Of a stretch of DNA of 64,000 nt, positions 53,129 to 62,440 are shown in pieces. The DNA lies in NCBI RefSeq assembly GCF_004307425.1, contig NZ_SEWZ01000003.1, positions 62,001-126,000 of the forward strand. The letters run 5' to 3'. Position 1 is the stretch's first letter; every line of letters starts with the position of its first letter. The notes beneath the pieces are model-generated. The model ran no database searches. It saw only the letters and a program-made list of their open reading frames with translations, and was not told where the DNA came from. This DNA comes from Aquirufa antheringensis (GTDB lineage Bacteria; Bacteroidota; Bacteroidia; Cytophagales; Spirosomataceae). Made by a program: the position numbers and the translations under genes.

Positions 53129-53644
53129 CTATGGCTTAAACTTCTCATACACATCCCTCCCCGTCACCGGGTCCTTCCCAAAAAGTTCGATGTAGTTCAC
53201 GGTGGTCATGAATTTCGAATCGTCCACACTGACGAAGACACGCTTGAGGATTTGCATCTTTCCGTTGATGGGAAATAACGCGATAGGGTCACCGGTTGCG
53301 TCTTGTTTGACCATAAACTTCCGTTTTCTGTAAGCTAAGAAATGTCCTTCGTAGGTATTAGGTATTCCTGTTACTGCGCTAGTATATAAACCATAGGCCA
53401 ATGTTCGCTGGATAGCTGTTAATTCCTCTTTTTGGCCTTTTTCTCCAAAACGATACCAATACGTGTGAACCGGGTCTTTCGCGTTCAATTTTCCTGCGAT
53501 CACGTTAGCGTCGTAGACTACTACATTCGCATTTGTGCTTCGCTGTATGAAGAAAAGGCGGTTAGGGGAATCAGGAGGGCTCGGGAATCGGTCGCCGCCA
53601 AGGCTACAAAAGGTAATTAGAAGAAGGAGCGACGTCAGTTTCAT
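53129..53644 (-). CDS. exported DUF4833 protein
   Basis: Protein of 171 residues with a signal peptide beginning at ATG 53644 (MKLTSLLLLITFCSLGG); the longer frame to 53719 adds a non-signal stretch. The DUF4833 pattern is visible: NRLFFIQRSTNANVVVYDANV near residue 26, PVHTYWYRFGEKGQKEELTAIQRTLAYGL near 58, ending in YIELFGKDPVTGRDVYEKF. The function of the family is unknown. It converges on the B12 receptor gene and is followed by its own heptamer array. Confidence 0.82.
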   Translation of the reverse strand: MKLTSLLLLITFCSLGGDRFPSPPDSPNRLFFIQRSTNANVVVYDANVIAGKLNAKDPVHTYWYRFGEKGQKEELTAIQRTLAYGLYTSAVTGIPNTYEGHFLAYRKRKFMVKQDATGDPIALFPINGKMQILKRVFVSVDDSKFMTTVNYIELFGKDPVTGRDVYEKFKP

Positions 53645-53723
53645 TGGAAATAATTTGAACCTGCAAATAACGAAAAAAAATGCAATGTGATTTGCTGCTG
53701 ACTTTCTATCCTGCATCAAATGC

Positions 53724-53753
53724 TTGTTTTTACCAAGTTTATGCGTATCTTTG
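53724..53753 (+). promoter_or_regulatory. promoter of rimP-nusA-infB
   Basis: TTG (53724-53726), 19 bases, TAtcTTTG (53746-53753), giving a leader of about 60 bases before rimP. Confidence 0.6.
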
Positions 53754-53771
53754 TGGAGAATTAAGGAAAAG

Positions 53772-53797
53772 AAGAGGGGTTTTAATCCCTCTTTTTG
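53772..53797 (+). terminator. terminator-like hairpin in the rimP leader
   Basis: AAGAGGG (53772-53778) pairs with CCCTCTT (53787-53793) around an 8-base loop and is followed by T-rich sequence, between the promoter and the rimP start. It could act as an attenuator of the nusA operon. Confidence 0.6.
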
Positions 53798-53818
53798 TTT
53801 TCATAGCCCTGTAGAAAG

Positions 53819-54298
53819 ATGGATTTAACGAGTAAACTAAAAGATTGGACATTGGAGTATATCGGCGATGGCCCTTTGCTTCTGGTCGATTTTTCGGTGT
53901 CTCAGGGTGCTAAAAGAACCTTAATAACGATTCTGGTGGATACACTGGAAGGGGTAACTATTGATCAATGTGCCTTAATGAGCCGTAAATTAGCTCACTT
54001 CATTGAAGAGGGCGTGCTGATTGAAGAAGCCTATAATTTAGAAGTATCTTCGCCGGGTTTAGACTTTCCATTAAGCCAAGGCTGGCAATTTCAGAAGAAT
54101 CTGGGCCGCAAGGTGAAGGTTTGGATGAAAAATAAAGACGCAGAAAATGTAGAAGGGACTTTGGTTTCGAATACAGAAGAGGCGGTGGAAATCTTAACAG
54201 AGAAGACCGTCAAGCATAGAAAAATCGTTGCAAAAGAGGCCACATGGTTTCCGTTAGCAGAGGTAGATAAAATAAAAGTACAAGTGTCATTTCAATAA
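53819..54298 (+). CDS. rimP: ribosome maturation factor RimP
   Basis: Protein of 159 residues needed for 30S subunit assembly. The N-terminal RimP domain has LVDFSVSQGAKRTLITILVDTLEGVTIDQCALMSRKL, then LEVSSPGLDFPL near residue 79, the family signature, and a small C-terminal SH3-like barrel. It is first in the classical rimP-nusA-infB operon; nusA starts 17 bp later. Confidence 0.94.
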   Translation: MDLTSKLKDWTLEYIGDGPLLLVDFSVSQGAKRTLITILVDTLEGVTIDQCALMSRKLAHFIEEGVLIEEAYNLEVSSPGLDFPLSQGWQFQKNLGRKVKVWMKNKDAENVEGTLVSNTEEAVEILTEKTVKHRKIVAKEATWFPLAEVDKIKVQVSFQ

Positions 54299-54315
54299 AC
54301 AAAGAAGAGATAGCA

Positions 54316-55563
54316 ATGAACAGTGTTGAATTAATTTCGTCATTTTCAGACTTTGCTCGGGAGAAAAACATTGACAAGCCGACGATGATCGCGGTTTTAG
54401 AAGAGGTTTTTCGTACCATGATTCGCAAGAAATTCGGGGCAGACGAAAATTTTAATGTCATTATCAATGCCGAAAGCGGCGACTTAGAGATGTGGCGTAG
54501 CCGCGAGATCGTAGACGATAACTCAGAAGATATCTGGGATTTCGATAAAATACCTTTGAGCGAAGCGAAGTTAATCGAGCCCGATTTTGAAATCGGTGAA
54601 GAGGTAGCTGAGTTAGTGAAATTAGAGGATTTTGGTCGTCGTGTTGTTCAAACTGCTCGTCAAACATTGATTCAAAAGATCAAGGATATTGAAAAAGAAG
54701 GTTTGTACGAAAAATACAAAGACTTAGTAGGTGAATTAGTGACTTCAGAGGTATACCAAATCCTAGGTCGCGAATTGATCTTATTAGATAGCGATGATAA
54801 CGAATTAGTCTTGCCTAAGACAGAGATGATCTCGAAGGATCGTTTCAAGAAAGGGGAGACAATCAAGGCCATCATCCACAAAGTGGAAATGGCCAATGGT
54901 ACTCCTCGTATCATTTTATCTCGTGTTTCTCCGGTATTCTTAGAGCGTTTATTCGAACAAGAAATTCCTGAGATTTATGACGGTACGATTACCATTCGTA
55001 AGATTGTTCGTGAACCAGGTGAGCGTGCGAAAGTGGCTGTAGAGTCATTTGACGACCGTATCGATCCAGTAGGTGCTTGCGTAGGTATGAAAGGTTCTCG
55101 TATTCACGGTATTGTTCGTGAATTACAAAACGAAAATATTGACGTGATTAACTTCACGGATAATTTAGAATTATTAGTAGCGCGTACGTTAAGTCCAGCG
55201 AAATTGAATTCAATGGCGATTGACAAAGAGCGTCGCCGTATTTCGGTGTATTTAAATTCAGATCAGGTTTCTATGGCGATCGGTCGTGGAGGTCAAAACA
55301 TCAAGTTAGCGGGTAAATTAGTAGGTTATGAAATCGATGTATTCCGTGATGTGCCTAAGGATGAGCTAGATGATGAGGATGTGGAATTGACAGAATTCTC
55401 TAACGAGATTGAGGCTTGGATCTTAGATGAGCTTCACAAAATCGGTTTAGATACGGCGAAACAAGTTTTGGCCTTATCTAAAGAAGAGTTAGAGCGTAGA
55501 ACGGAATTAGAAGAAGGTACGATCGATGAGATCCTAGCGGTATTGCGTTCTGAGTTTGAGTAG
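54316..55563 (+). CDS. nusA: transcription termination/antitermination factor NusA
   Basis: RNA polymerase-binding factor of 415 residues controlling pausing, termination and antitermination. It contains the N-terminal polymerase-binding domain (~1-130), an S1 domain (~135-200, FKKGETIKAIIHKVEM), KH domains (~230-345; CVGMKGSRIHGIVRELQNENIDV and AIGRGGQNIKLAGKLVGYEIDV), and a short helical C-terminal end. The two acidic repeats of gamma-proteobacterial NusA are absent, as is usual here. Between rimP and infB. Confidence 0.96.
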   Translation: MNSVELISSFSDFAREKNIDKPTMIAVLEEVFRTMIRKKFGADENFNVIINAESGDLEMWRSREIVDDNSEDIWDFDKIPLSEAKLIEPDFEIGEEVAELVKLEDFGRRVVQTARQTLIQKIKDIEKEGLYEKYKDLVGELVTSEVYQILGRELILLDSDDNELVLPKTEMISKDRFKKGETIKAIIHKVEMANGTPRIILSRVSPVFLERLFEQEIPEIYDGTITIRKIVREPGERAKVAVESFDDRIDPVGACVGMKGSRIHGIVRELQNENIDVINFTDNLELLVARTLSPAKLNSMAIDKERRRISVYLNSDQVSMAIGRGGQNIKLAGKLVGYEIDVFRDVPKDELDDEDVELTEFSNEIEAWILDELHKIGLDTAKQVLALSKEELERRTELEEGTIDEILAVLRSEFE

Positions 55564-55602
55564 TTTATTTAAATAAAAAGAATTTAGTTTTTTGTAATTT
55601 TT

Positions 55603-58347
55603 ATGGCAGAAGAAAAAACAATGCGGTTGAGCCTTGTAGCAAAGCAAATAAACGTGGGAACGTCTACGATCCTACAGTTTCTCTCTGCGAAAGGTCACAA
55701 AATTGACAATAACCCCAACGCCAAACTGAACTTTGAGCAGTTGACCTTGTTAGCGAAGGAATATGGTGCGAACCATATTTTGGAATCCTCTGTAGAGGCT
55801 CCTAAGCCAGCACCAGCACCAGAACCGGTTGTTGCTGCTGCACCTGCGCCTACACCAGCACCCGCTCCAGAGCCAGTGGTGGAAAAGCCAGCTCCTGTAG
55901 TGGAGGCTCCTAAAGCGGCAGAAGCACCAGCTCCTGTGGCCGAGGCTCCTGTCGAAGAGAAGCAGATGGGATTGAAGATTTTGGGAAAAATCGAATTGGA
56001 TAAAAAGGGTAATCCAGTCGCTCCTAAGGCGGAAAAGGCTCCAGAGCCAACTCCTGCTCCAGCGCCTGCACCCACTCCGGCTCCAGCTCCAACGCCTAGC
56101 CCAGAGCCAGTGGCTGAAAAGCCGGCTCCAACTCCTGCTCAAGCGCCAGTGGTGCCTGTAGCACCCGTGGTTCCTCCTGTTGCTGAGGTAGCAGATATTC
56201 AATTAATTGAGGCCAAAGGCGAGACCCTTAAAGGATTAACCGTTCTAGGTAAAATTGAATTGCCTGCCGCAGGTGATCGCGGAAATAACGCGAAACACAA
56301 GCGCAAGCGTATCATCAAGGAGGAGAAAAAACCAGCTCCATCTGTTCCTGGAACAGGCGGACGTCCAGGTGATAAAAAGGATTTCAATAAGAAACCAGCT
56401 CCGGGTGCTAAACCAGCACCGAAAGGAGAATTGTCAGATAAAGACATCCAAGAGCAAATCAAAGCCACGATGGCTCGCTTGCAAGGTGCGACCAATAAGC
56501 AAAGTTTCGGTGCAGATAAGCGCCGCGAGAAGCGTAAGGGTCGTGCAGAGGCAGAAGAGGCACGTATGATGGCGGAAGATGAGGAAGCAAAAGTACTGAA
56601 GGTGACGGAATTTATTTCTGCATCGGATTTAGCTTCCTTAATGGATACTTCTGTGAACGAGGTAATCTCGGCTTGTATGAGCTTAGGTATGTTCGTTTCC
56701 ATTAACCAACGTTTGGATGCGGAAGCCATTACGGTGATCGCGGATGAATTTGGATTCGAGGTGAGCTTTGTTTCAGCAGAAGAGGAAATCGACGTTGTTG
56801 AGGTAGAAGTAGAGGATTCTCCAGAGGATTTAGTGCCGCGTGCGCCTATCGTTACGATTATGGGTCACGTCGATCACGGTAAAACTTCCTTACTAGATTA
56901 TATTCGTAGGGCTAAAGTAGCCGCAGGTGAAGCGGGTGGTATCACCCAACACATTGGTGCTTACTCAGTAGAAACGAAATCAGGTAAGAAAGTTACTTTC
57001 TTAGATACACCTGGTCACGAAGCCTTTACAGCGATGCGTGCCCGTGGTGCGAAAGTAACCGATATTGTTATCATCGTAATCGCAGCGGACGACTCTGTGA
57101 TGCCTCAAACAAAAGAGGCTATCAACCACTCCATGGTGGCTGGTGTTCCAATCGTTTTTGCTTTCTCTAAGATTGATAAAGACGGTGCAAATTCAGACAA
57201 AGTACGTGAGGAGTTAGCAGCCATGAATATGCTTGTAGAGGATTGGGGTGGTAAATACCAATGCCAAGAAATCTCGTCTAAGTCTGGTCAAGGTATCGAT
57301 GATTTATTAGAAAAAGTATTATTAGAAGCGGAGATGCTTGAATTAACGGCTAACCCTAAGAAGAAAGCGGTAGGTTCGGTTATTGAAGCAGAATTAGATA
57401 AAGGACGTGGTTATGTAACTACCTTGTTAGTTCAAGCAGGTACATTAAACGTGGGTGATATGATGTTAGCGGGTGATAATTACGGTCGTGTGAAAGCGAT
57501 GTTTGACCACCACGGTAACAAAATTAAAAAAGCAGGTCCATCTACTCCAGTTCAAGTGTTAGGCTTAAACGGAGCGCCACAAGCAGGTGATAAATTACTT
57601 TGCTTAGAAAACGAGCGTGAGGCACGTGAGATTGCGAACAAGCGGGAGCAAATTCTACGGGAACAAACGTTGCGTACCCGTAAACACATCACTTTGGAGG
57701 AGATTGGTCGTCGTAAGGCAATCGGTACTTTCCGTGAGTTGAACGTGATCGTAAAAGGTGACGTGGATGGTTCAGTAGAGGCTCTTTCGGATTCCTTGAT
57801 GAAGTTATCGACCGAGGAGGTTCAAGTACGAATCATTCACAGAGGTGTAGGTCAGGTTTCTGAATCCGATGTGGCTTTAGCGTCTACTTCTGATGCGGTT
57901 ATCATCGCGTTCCAAGTTCGTCCATCACAAAACGCTCGTCGTTTAGCTGATACAGAACAAATCGAAATCCGTAACTACTCGATCATCTACCAGGCTATCG
58001 ACGAAATTAAAGCTGCGATGGAAGGTCTATTAGCTCCTTCATTCGAAGAGGTAATTACATCGAACATCGAAATTCGTGACGTATTTAAGATCACCAAAAT
58101 CGGTACAGTAGCTGGTTGCTACGTATTAGACGGTACGGTGAAACGTGCTCACAAGATTCGTGTCATCCGTGATTTCGTGGTTGTACACGACGGAGAAATC
58201 TCTGCCTTGAAGCGTTTCAAAGACGATGTGGCTGAAGTTAAATTCGGTTACGAGTGCGGTCTATCTGTCAAGAACTTCAACGATTTAGAAGTAGGCGATA
58301 TGTTAGAGTGCTATGAAATGAAAGAAGTAAAAAGAACGCTGAAATAA
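55603..58347 (+). CDS. infB: translation initiation factor IF-2
   Basis: GTPase of 914 residues that places initiator tRNA on the 30S subunit. The N-terminal IF2 helix bundle (~1-55) is followed by a long Pro/Ala/Glu-rich linker (~65-200) built from short PAPAPEP-like repeats, a basic stretch (~225-320), then the G domain: [13 protein letters not shown] near residue 422 (P-loop), DTPGHEAF near 469, and FSKIDKD near 523. Domains II-IV follow to the end, with IRDVFK and [17 protein letters not shown] in the C2 region. The linker is low-complexity in both DNA and protein. A hairpin and a terminator follow. Confidence 0.97.
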   Translation: MAEEKTMRLSLVAKQINVGTSTILQFLSAKGHKIDNNPNAKLNFEQLTLLAKEYGANHILESSVEAPKPAPAPEPVVAAAPAPTPAPAPEPVVEKPAPVVEAPKAAEAPAPVAEAPVEEKQMGLKILGKIELDKKGNPVAPKAEKAPEPTPAPAPAPTPAPAPTPSPEPVAEKPAPTPAQAPVVPVAPVVPPVAEVADIQLIEAKGETLKGLTVLGKIELPAAGDRGNNAKHKRKRIIKEEKKPAPSVPGTGGRPGDKKDFNKKPAPGAKPAPKGELSDKDIQEQIKATMARLQGATNKQSFGADKRREKRKGRAEAEEARMMAEDEEAKVLKVTEFISASDLASLMDTSVNEVISACMSLGMFVSINQRLDAEAITVIADEFGFEVSFVSAEEEIDVVEVEVEDSPEDLVPRAPIVTIMGHVDHGKTSLLDYIRRAKVAAGEAGGITQHIGAYSVETKSGKKVTFLDTPGHEAFTAMRARGAKVTDIVIIVIAADDSVMPQTKEAINHSMVAGVPIVFAFSKIDKDGANSDKVREELAAMNMLVEDWGGKYQCQEISSKSGQGIDDLLEKVLLEAEMLELTANPKKKAVGSVIEAELDKGRGYVTTLLVQAGTLNVGDMMLAGDNYGRVKAMFDHHGNKIKKAGPSTPVQVLGLNGAPQAGDKLLCLENEREAREIANKREQILREQTLRTRKHITLEEIGRRKAIGTFRELNVIVKGDVDGSVEALSDSLMKLSTEEVQVRIIHRGVGQVSESDVALASTSDAVIIAFQVRPSQNARRLADTEQIEIRNYSIIYQAIDEIKAAMEGLLAPSFEEVITSNIEIRDVFKITKIGTVAGCYVLDGTVKRAHKIRVIRDFVVVHDGEISALKRFKDDVAEVKFGYECGLSVKNFNDLEVGDMLECYEMKEVKRTLK

Positions 58348-58349
58348 TC

Positions 58350-58395
58350 TTTCAAATCAGAAAATGGCCTTCGGCATATTTTCTATGATTTGAAA
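58350..58395 (+). other. long hairpin just after infB
   Basis: TTTCAAATCA (58350-58359) with GAAAAT pairs with ATTTTC and TGATTTGAAA (58386-58395), interrupted by a small bulge, around a 12-base loop. No T-run follows directly, so it may stabilise the 3' end of the mRNA. Confidence 0.6.
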
Positions 58396-58426
58396 TCTCA
58401 TTTCAGTGTCTATCTGAAAATAAGTC

Positions 58427-58455
58427 AAAAAAGGGAGCATTTGCTCCCTTTTTTG
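58427..58455. terminator. intrinsic terminator downstream of infB
   Basis: AAAAAAGGGAGCA (58427-58439) pairs with TGCTCCCTTTTTT (58442-58454) around a 2-base loop. Confidence 0.9.
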
Positions 58456-58502
58456 TATTTATAACAATAGTAATAAAACATTTCTGAACGTATCCCCGCA
58501 GG

Positions 58503-58600
58503 GGATTCCAACTTTATTCTTTGTGCTCTATGCTTTATTCTTTGTGCTCTCTACTCTTCTCCACTTCAGACTAGTGACTAGTGACTAGCGACTAGCGACT
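58503..58600 (-). repeat. heptamer register behind the PorP/SprF gene
   Basis: Read on the minus strand from 58600: AGTCGCT, AGTCGCT, AGTCACT, AGTCACT, AGTCTGA, then less regular units, then GAGAGCA, CAAAGAA, TAAAGCA, TAGAGCA, CAAAGAA, TAAAGTT down to 58510. The first AG is the end of the gene's TAG stop. The middle part is also a 21-base direct repeat (three heptamers), seen on the plus strand as two copies of CTTTATTCTTTGTGCTCT. Confidence 0.88.
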
Positions 58601-59615
58601 AAAATTTCGGACAAGCGAAACTTTGGCGGTAGCGTTGGAAGGATTTTCTTTGGCCAAAATCCCAGTTTAAGACATAGGAGAAGCTCAATTCGTGTGCTCC
58701 TCCGGAACCCAAACCTAAACCTGAGACCGTAAAATCATAGGAATAGCCAAAGGAGTACCGATTGTTTTGATAGCCAACTAATCCAATGAGAGATTCTCGA
58801 CTCGTCGAGGATTCAGAAGTACCTTTATTCAAGGGCAATCCGCGGTACCACAAACCAATAACTAAGGGGTCTAATTGCAGATAAGTCCCTAGGTCTAGTT
58901 GGCTAAAGGTGCCTTGATTTTTAACGTAAAGGGCCGGTTTAAGGCTTTTTCCTTCAGAGATTGGTAGGCTGAGGCCTGCCATGAGCGCGTATTTAGGGGC
59001 GATTAAATCATCGCTAGAGCGGATGAGGGATTGGTTAGGTCGGTTTAAATGGTGCACAGATGCTCCGAGCCAGTAATTGGAATGGTTCAATACCAAGCCG
59101 GCTGAAATGTCCATATAACTCACGCGGTTCACAAAGGAAAGGGCAGTAGGGTCAAACGTATTTCCTAAGGTACCGTTGACTAAAAATTGGCCTAATTGAT
59201 CTCCGTAGGTTAAATGGCTATAATCTAAACTGCGGAAAACGCCTGAACCTTGGATGCCCATGGAAAGTAAAGTATTCTCATTTAGGTTTGCGTGGTAGGC
59301 GTATTGAAGGCTGATGGAGTTCGTTTGGAGGCTAGAAAATTGCTTGTCTGAGGAGAAAAGTAGTCCGATGCCACTGTTGATTTTTCCCAAGCTGACTTCT
59401 ACTGCTGCGGCAGAATACTGGTAATTAGCCGATTGATTCGGCCATTGGTTTCGATGCGTTAAATAGACTTTGTTTTGATCTTGCAAACCGGCGAAGGCGG
59501 GGGAGTTGAGTAGGGGGTTCGCTAGGTTTTGGGATAATTGCGGATCTTGCGCTGAGAGCGAAAGGGCGCTCAGTAAAAATAAGAAAGTAGAAAAAATGGA
59601 TAAACGAGTCCACAT
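58599..59615 (-). CDS. PorP/SprF family type IX secretion membrane protein
   Basis: Outer-membrane beta-barrel-like protein of 338 residues with a signal peptide (cleaved near LSLSAQ). DPQLSQNLANPLLNSPAFAGLQDQNKVYLTHRNQWP is the classical PorP/SprF opening, and the C-terminal NNRYSFGYSYDFTVSGLGLGSGGAHELSFSYVLNW is its ending. SprF-type partners are needed to export adjacent large proteins through the type IX system and anchor them. The divergent neighbour at 59687 carries the matching type B C-terminal domain, so the two are a likely carrier/cargo pair. Confidence 0.92.
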   Translation of the reverse strand: MWTRLSIFSTFLFLLSALSLSAQDPQLSQNLANPLLNSPAFAGLQDQNKVYLTHRNQWPNQSANYQYSAAAVEVSLGKINSGIGLLFSSDKQFSSLQTNSISLQYAYHANLNENTLLSMGIQGSGVFRSLDYSHLTYGDQLGQFLVNGTLGNTFDPTALSFVNRVSYMDISAGLVLNHSNYWLGASVHHLNRPNQSLIRSSDDLIAPKYALMAGLSLPISEGKSLKPALYVKNQGTFSQLDLGTYLQLDPLVIGLWYRGLPLNKGTSESSTSRESLIGLVGYQNNRYSFGYSYDFTVSGLGLGSGGAHELSFSYVLNWDFGQRKSFQRYRQSFACPKF

Positions 59616-59686
59616 AGCTCAGCAATTTACATTCATGCAACGCAATAACCAATTTATTGACTTATTTTGTGGTTGATTCTAAAACC

Positions 59687-62440
59687 ATGTACCGGACCTT
59701 ATTATTTCTCTTCCTATCCCTGACGGCATTCGCTCAAGTTCCCAGAACGATTGAGGTGAGAAACAATTGTATCACTCAATGCAATAATTGTACGGATGCG
59801 CCGGCCGGAACGGTTTTTGAAATTCGTGATCATTATCCGTTGTCAGCGACTTATTTATGGGATTTTGGTGAAGCCGGTGCGACCTCTACTGCGCGAACAG
59901 GAGTATATCAATATTGTAATCCGGGCGTTAAACGAGTGTCATTGCAAGTCACATCCGGTGGAGTGACTACCGTTTATGGCCCTCAAGACGTGAAAATAGG
60001 GGCATTGCCTGATTTTATTTTGGGAAAAGATTCGAATGACACGACCCTAATGATTTGTAAAGGGGATCCGGTGGTGTTGAATGCGTTTGGGTCTGTATCT
60101 AAACCGGCCTTTCCGGTGGGCGTTTCTTGGTTCCCGAAAGGTCAGACGACGGACACTATTCGCGTCTCGGAATCAGGGTGCTACTCGGTAGTCGTGACGG
60201 ATTTAAGTTCGGGCTGTACGGCAGAGGCAAAAATGGAGGTGAAGATCTGCGGGGAGCAACCGAAGGCAGGGGGAGAGGATGGCTGGAATTTTGGCACTAA
60301 CGTTTCCTTAAAATTTACGGGTGGATCATCCACGCCTTCAGCAGGCAGAGGACCGATGACAACGCCGGAAGGGGTGGCCAAAATGACGGATGAAAATAAT
60401 GATCTCATTTTCTATACGAACGGTTCGCGTGTATATGCCAAAGATAATTCCCTCGTAGCGCAAGGACTTAATGGAGATACCACACAGATTCAAGGGGTGG
60501 CCATTTTGCCTAAAACGACGTGCAAAGGCTGTCAGGCCGAATATTATATCTTTACCCTGCGCAAGAATGCAGCTGGAGAAAACCAGGTGTATTATAGTAT
60601 CTACGATCGGAAGCTGAATGGTGGTAAGGGTGGTGTCTCCATCAAAAATCAATTCCTGAGTCCAGCGCCGTCTGCGGAACGCTTTGGCGTCGCTGTCAGT
60701 GGGGGAGATTATTATTGGTTGCAAACGCAAGATGCAGATTCAACTATTTTAAGAACATTTAAAGTATCTAAAGCGGGCATTGGTGCGCCCATAGAATCCG
60801 TTGCTAATTCTCCCGTCAAAGGGCCTTCGGCCTCATCCCATTTTTCTCGGGATGGAAAAGTCTTAGCTATCGCCTATGTAAGTCCACCTTCGAATCAGGT
60901 GGATATCTATGATTTTGATGTGGCCACAGGGAAAACTACTTTTCGGTATCGAATTCCCTTAGCGAACAGTCCGTATGGCGTGGAGTTTTCGGCTGATGGT
61001 AAAATAGTGTATGCCTCAACGAATGTGGGTCCGAATGCCCAGATTTGGCAATATTCCATCGCATCTAAAGATTCGAGTGCCATGCAAAGATCCCAAAGTC
61101 TTTTGTGGTCTGGCCCCGGTAAAATAGGGGCTCTTCAGGGAGATCCATCGAGTGGTTCGATTATTTATGCGGCGTTTCAGGGAAGTTCGAGTCTAGGGAA
61201 AATTGTCAATCCGGATATTTCGCTGAAAGATTCAACACGGACGATTAGAGCGACCTTTGTTCGAAATGGGTTGAATTTAGCGGCTGGAACGACCAGTGGT
61301 TTGGGCTTGCCTCTATCGATTGTATTAACACCCAAACCTAATTCTACGCCCAGTATTCAGCAAAGTTGTGATGGAACAACCTATCATTTTAAGGTGAGTC
61401 AAGATTTGTGCGACCCGATTAAGAATGATCGTTTGGACTGGAAGATTTACCAAAGTACGCTGGATCCGACGCGCAATGCAGACGGGCTACTCGTTCCTTT
61501 GAATCCGGCTGGAACCTTGTTGTATTCGTATACAGGAACAGAAATGACCTATGATTTCAAGAAGGCTGGAGATTATGTGGTAACCGTGGCGATTTCTAAT
61601 GCGTGTTTGACGAATTATATGCTAGATGCTTCCGCCTATCACGTGGAGTTATTGGATCCTTTTGTACTACCTGCTACGTATACCTTAATTTGCAAGGAAG
61701 ATGCGTTGATAGGTCCTACAGCCATACCTCCGGTCGCTTCTTTCACCTATGCTTGGAGTACGGGAGAGTCCTCGCGTTTTATTACTGTGCCCAAGCCGAG
61801 CGGAAACTATACCCTAGAAATTAAGGAGGATGCCTCCGGTTGCTCTATTAAAAAGGAAACGCAAGTCAATTTTACGACGAATCCTTTAGCCGTGAAAAAG
61901 GCCGATGGAATTATTTGCAATGATAAACCGCTATCACCTTATTTAGTAACCTTAGTTCCTTCTCCTGCTAATTTACAGGTTTCTTGGCAGGCTAATCCGG
62001 GAATTGTTTCGGGTTGGAATTCGAAAGAGCTACAAATCAATCGCAGCGGAATTTACCCGTTTACCCTGCGCGATAGTGATGGATGCGAGCTACAAGATAG
62101 CGTGAAGATCGAGGATAAATGTGATGCAGTTTTGATCGCCCCTACCGTATTTACGCCTAATGGCGATGGGCAAAATGATGTTTTTGAGCCGTCCTATAAC
62201 TGGAATGAACCGAATGCGACCTATCCTAAATCGAGAACGCAGGTGATTTCCTTAGAGATTTATAACCGCTGGGGAGAGCAACTGTATCGCACGAAAGGCC
62301 CTGTTTTTAGCTGGGATGGAACCTATAATGGGGCCAAAGTTCCGCAAGAAACCTACGCCTACATCATACGCTACCAAGCGATCGATTATCCTGAAAAGGG
62401 AGTGCAAGAAAAACGCGGAGCGGTCGTCGTCGTATATTAA
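59687..62440 (+). CDS. large secreted protein with PKD domain and type B T9SS sorting domain
   Basis: Cell-surface or secreted protein of 917 residues (ATG 59687; signal peptide MYRTLLFLFLSLTAFAQ). A PKD-like domain (~LSATYLWDFGEAGATSTARTG) lies near residue 40, a beta-propeller-like region spans ~170-520 (FSRDGKVLAIAYVSPPSNQVDIYDFDV and similar blades), Ig-like regions follow, and the gliding-motility-type C-terminal domain (~815-917) starts APTVFTPNGDGQNDVF and contains YNRWGEQLY. That domain targets the type IX system. The ligand is unknown. Its stop overlaps the purF stop on the other strand. Confidence 0.88.
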   Translation: MYRTLLFLFLSLTAFAQVPRTIEVRNNCITQCNNCTDAPAGTVFEIRDHYPLSATYLWDFGEAGATSTARTGVYQYCNPGVKRVSLQVTSGGVTTVYGPQDVKIGALPDFILGKDSNDTTLMICKGDPVVLNAFGSVSKPAFPVGVSWFPKGQTTDTIRVSESGCYSVVVTDLSSGCTAEAKMEVKICGEQPKAGGEDGWNFGTNVSLKFTGGSSTPSAGRGPMTTPEGVAKMTDENNDLIFYTNGSRVYAKDNSLVAQGLNGDTTQIQGVAILPKTTCKGCQAEYYIFTLRKNAAGENQVYYSIYDRKLNGGKGGVSIKNQFLSPAPSAERFGVAVSGGDYYWLQTQDADSTILRTFKVSKAGIGAPIESVANSPVKGPSASSHFSRDGKVLAIAYVSPPSNQVDIYDFDVATGKTTFRYRIPLANSPYGVEFSADGKIVYASTNVGPNAQIWQYSIASKDSSAMQRSQSLLWSGPGKIGALQGDPSSGSIIYAAFQGSSSLGKIVNPDISLKDSTRTIRATFVRNGLNLAAGTTSGLGLPLSIVLTPKPNSTPSIQQSCDGTTYHFKVSQDLCDPIKNDRLDWKIYQSTLDPTRNADGLLVPLNPAGTLLYSYTGTEMTYDFKKAGDYVVTVAISNACLTNYMLDASAYHVELLDPFVLPATYTLICKEDALIGPTAIPPVASFTYAWSTGESSRFITVPKPSGNYTLEIKEDASGCSIKKETQVNFTTNPLAVKKADGIICNDKPLSPYLVTLVPSPANLQVSWQANPGIVSGWNSKELQINRSGIYPFTLRDSDGCELQDSVKIEDKCDAVLIAPTVFTPNGDGQNDVFEPSYNWNEPNATYPKSRTQVISLEIYNRWGEQLYRTKGPVFSWDGTYNGAKVPQETYAYIIRYQAIDYPEKGVQEKRGAVVVVY

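Noticed and set aside
55800-56130. Repeats in the infB linker as part of the heptamer family
   Set aside because: They follow codon-level Pro/Ala/Glu bias with no 7-base register.
58770-58800. SRESL in the PorP protein as a trace of the array
   Set aside because: Codons (AGT CGA GAA TCT CTC) differ from the array sequence and there is no repetition; coincidence.
62437-62440. Overlapping convergent stop codons as a frameshift or error
   Set aside because: Both proteins end at their family-typical C-termini; the palindromic TTAA simply serves both stops.
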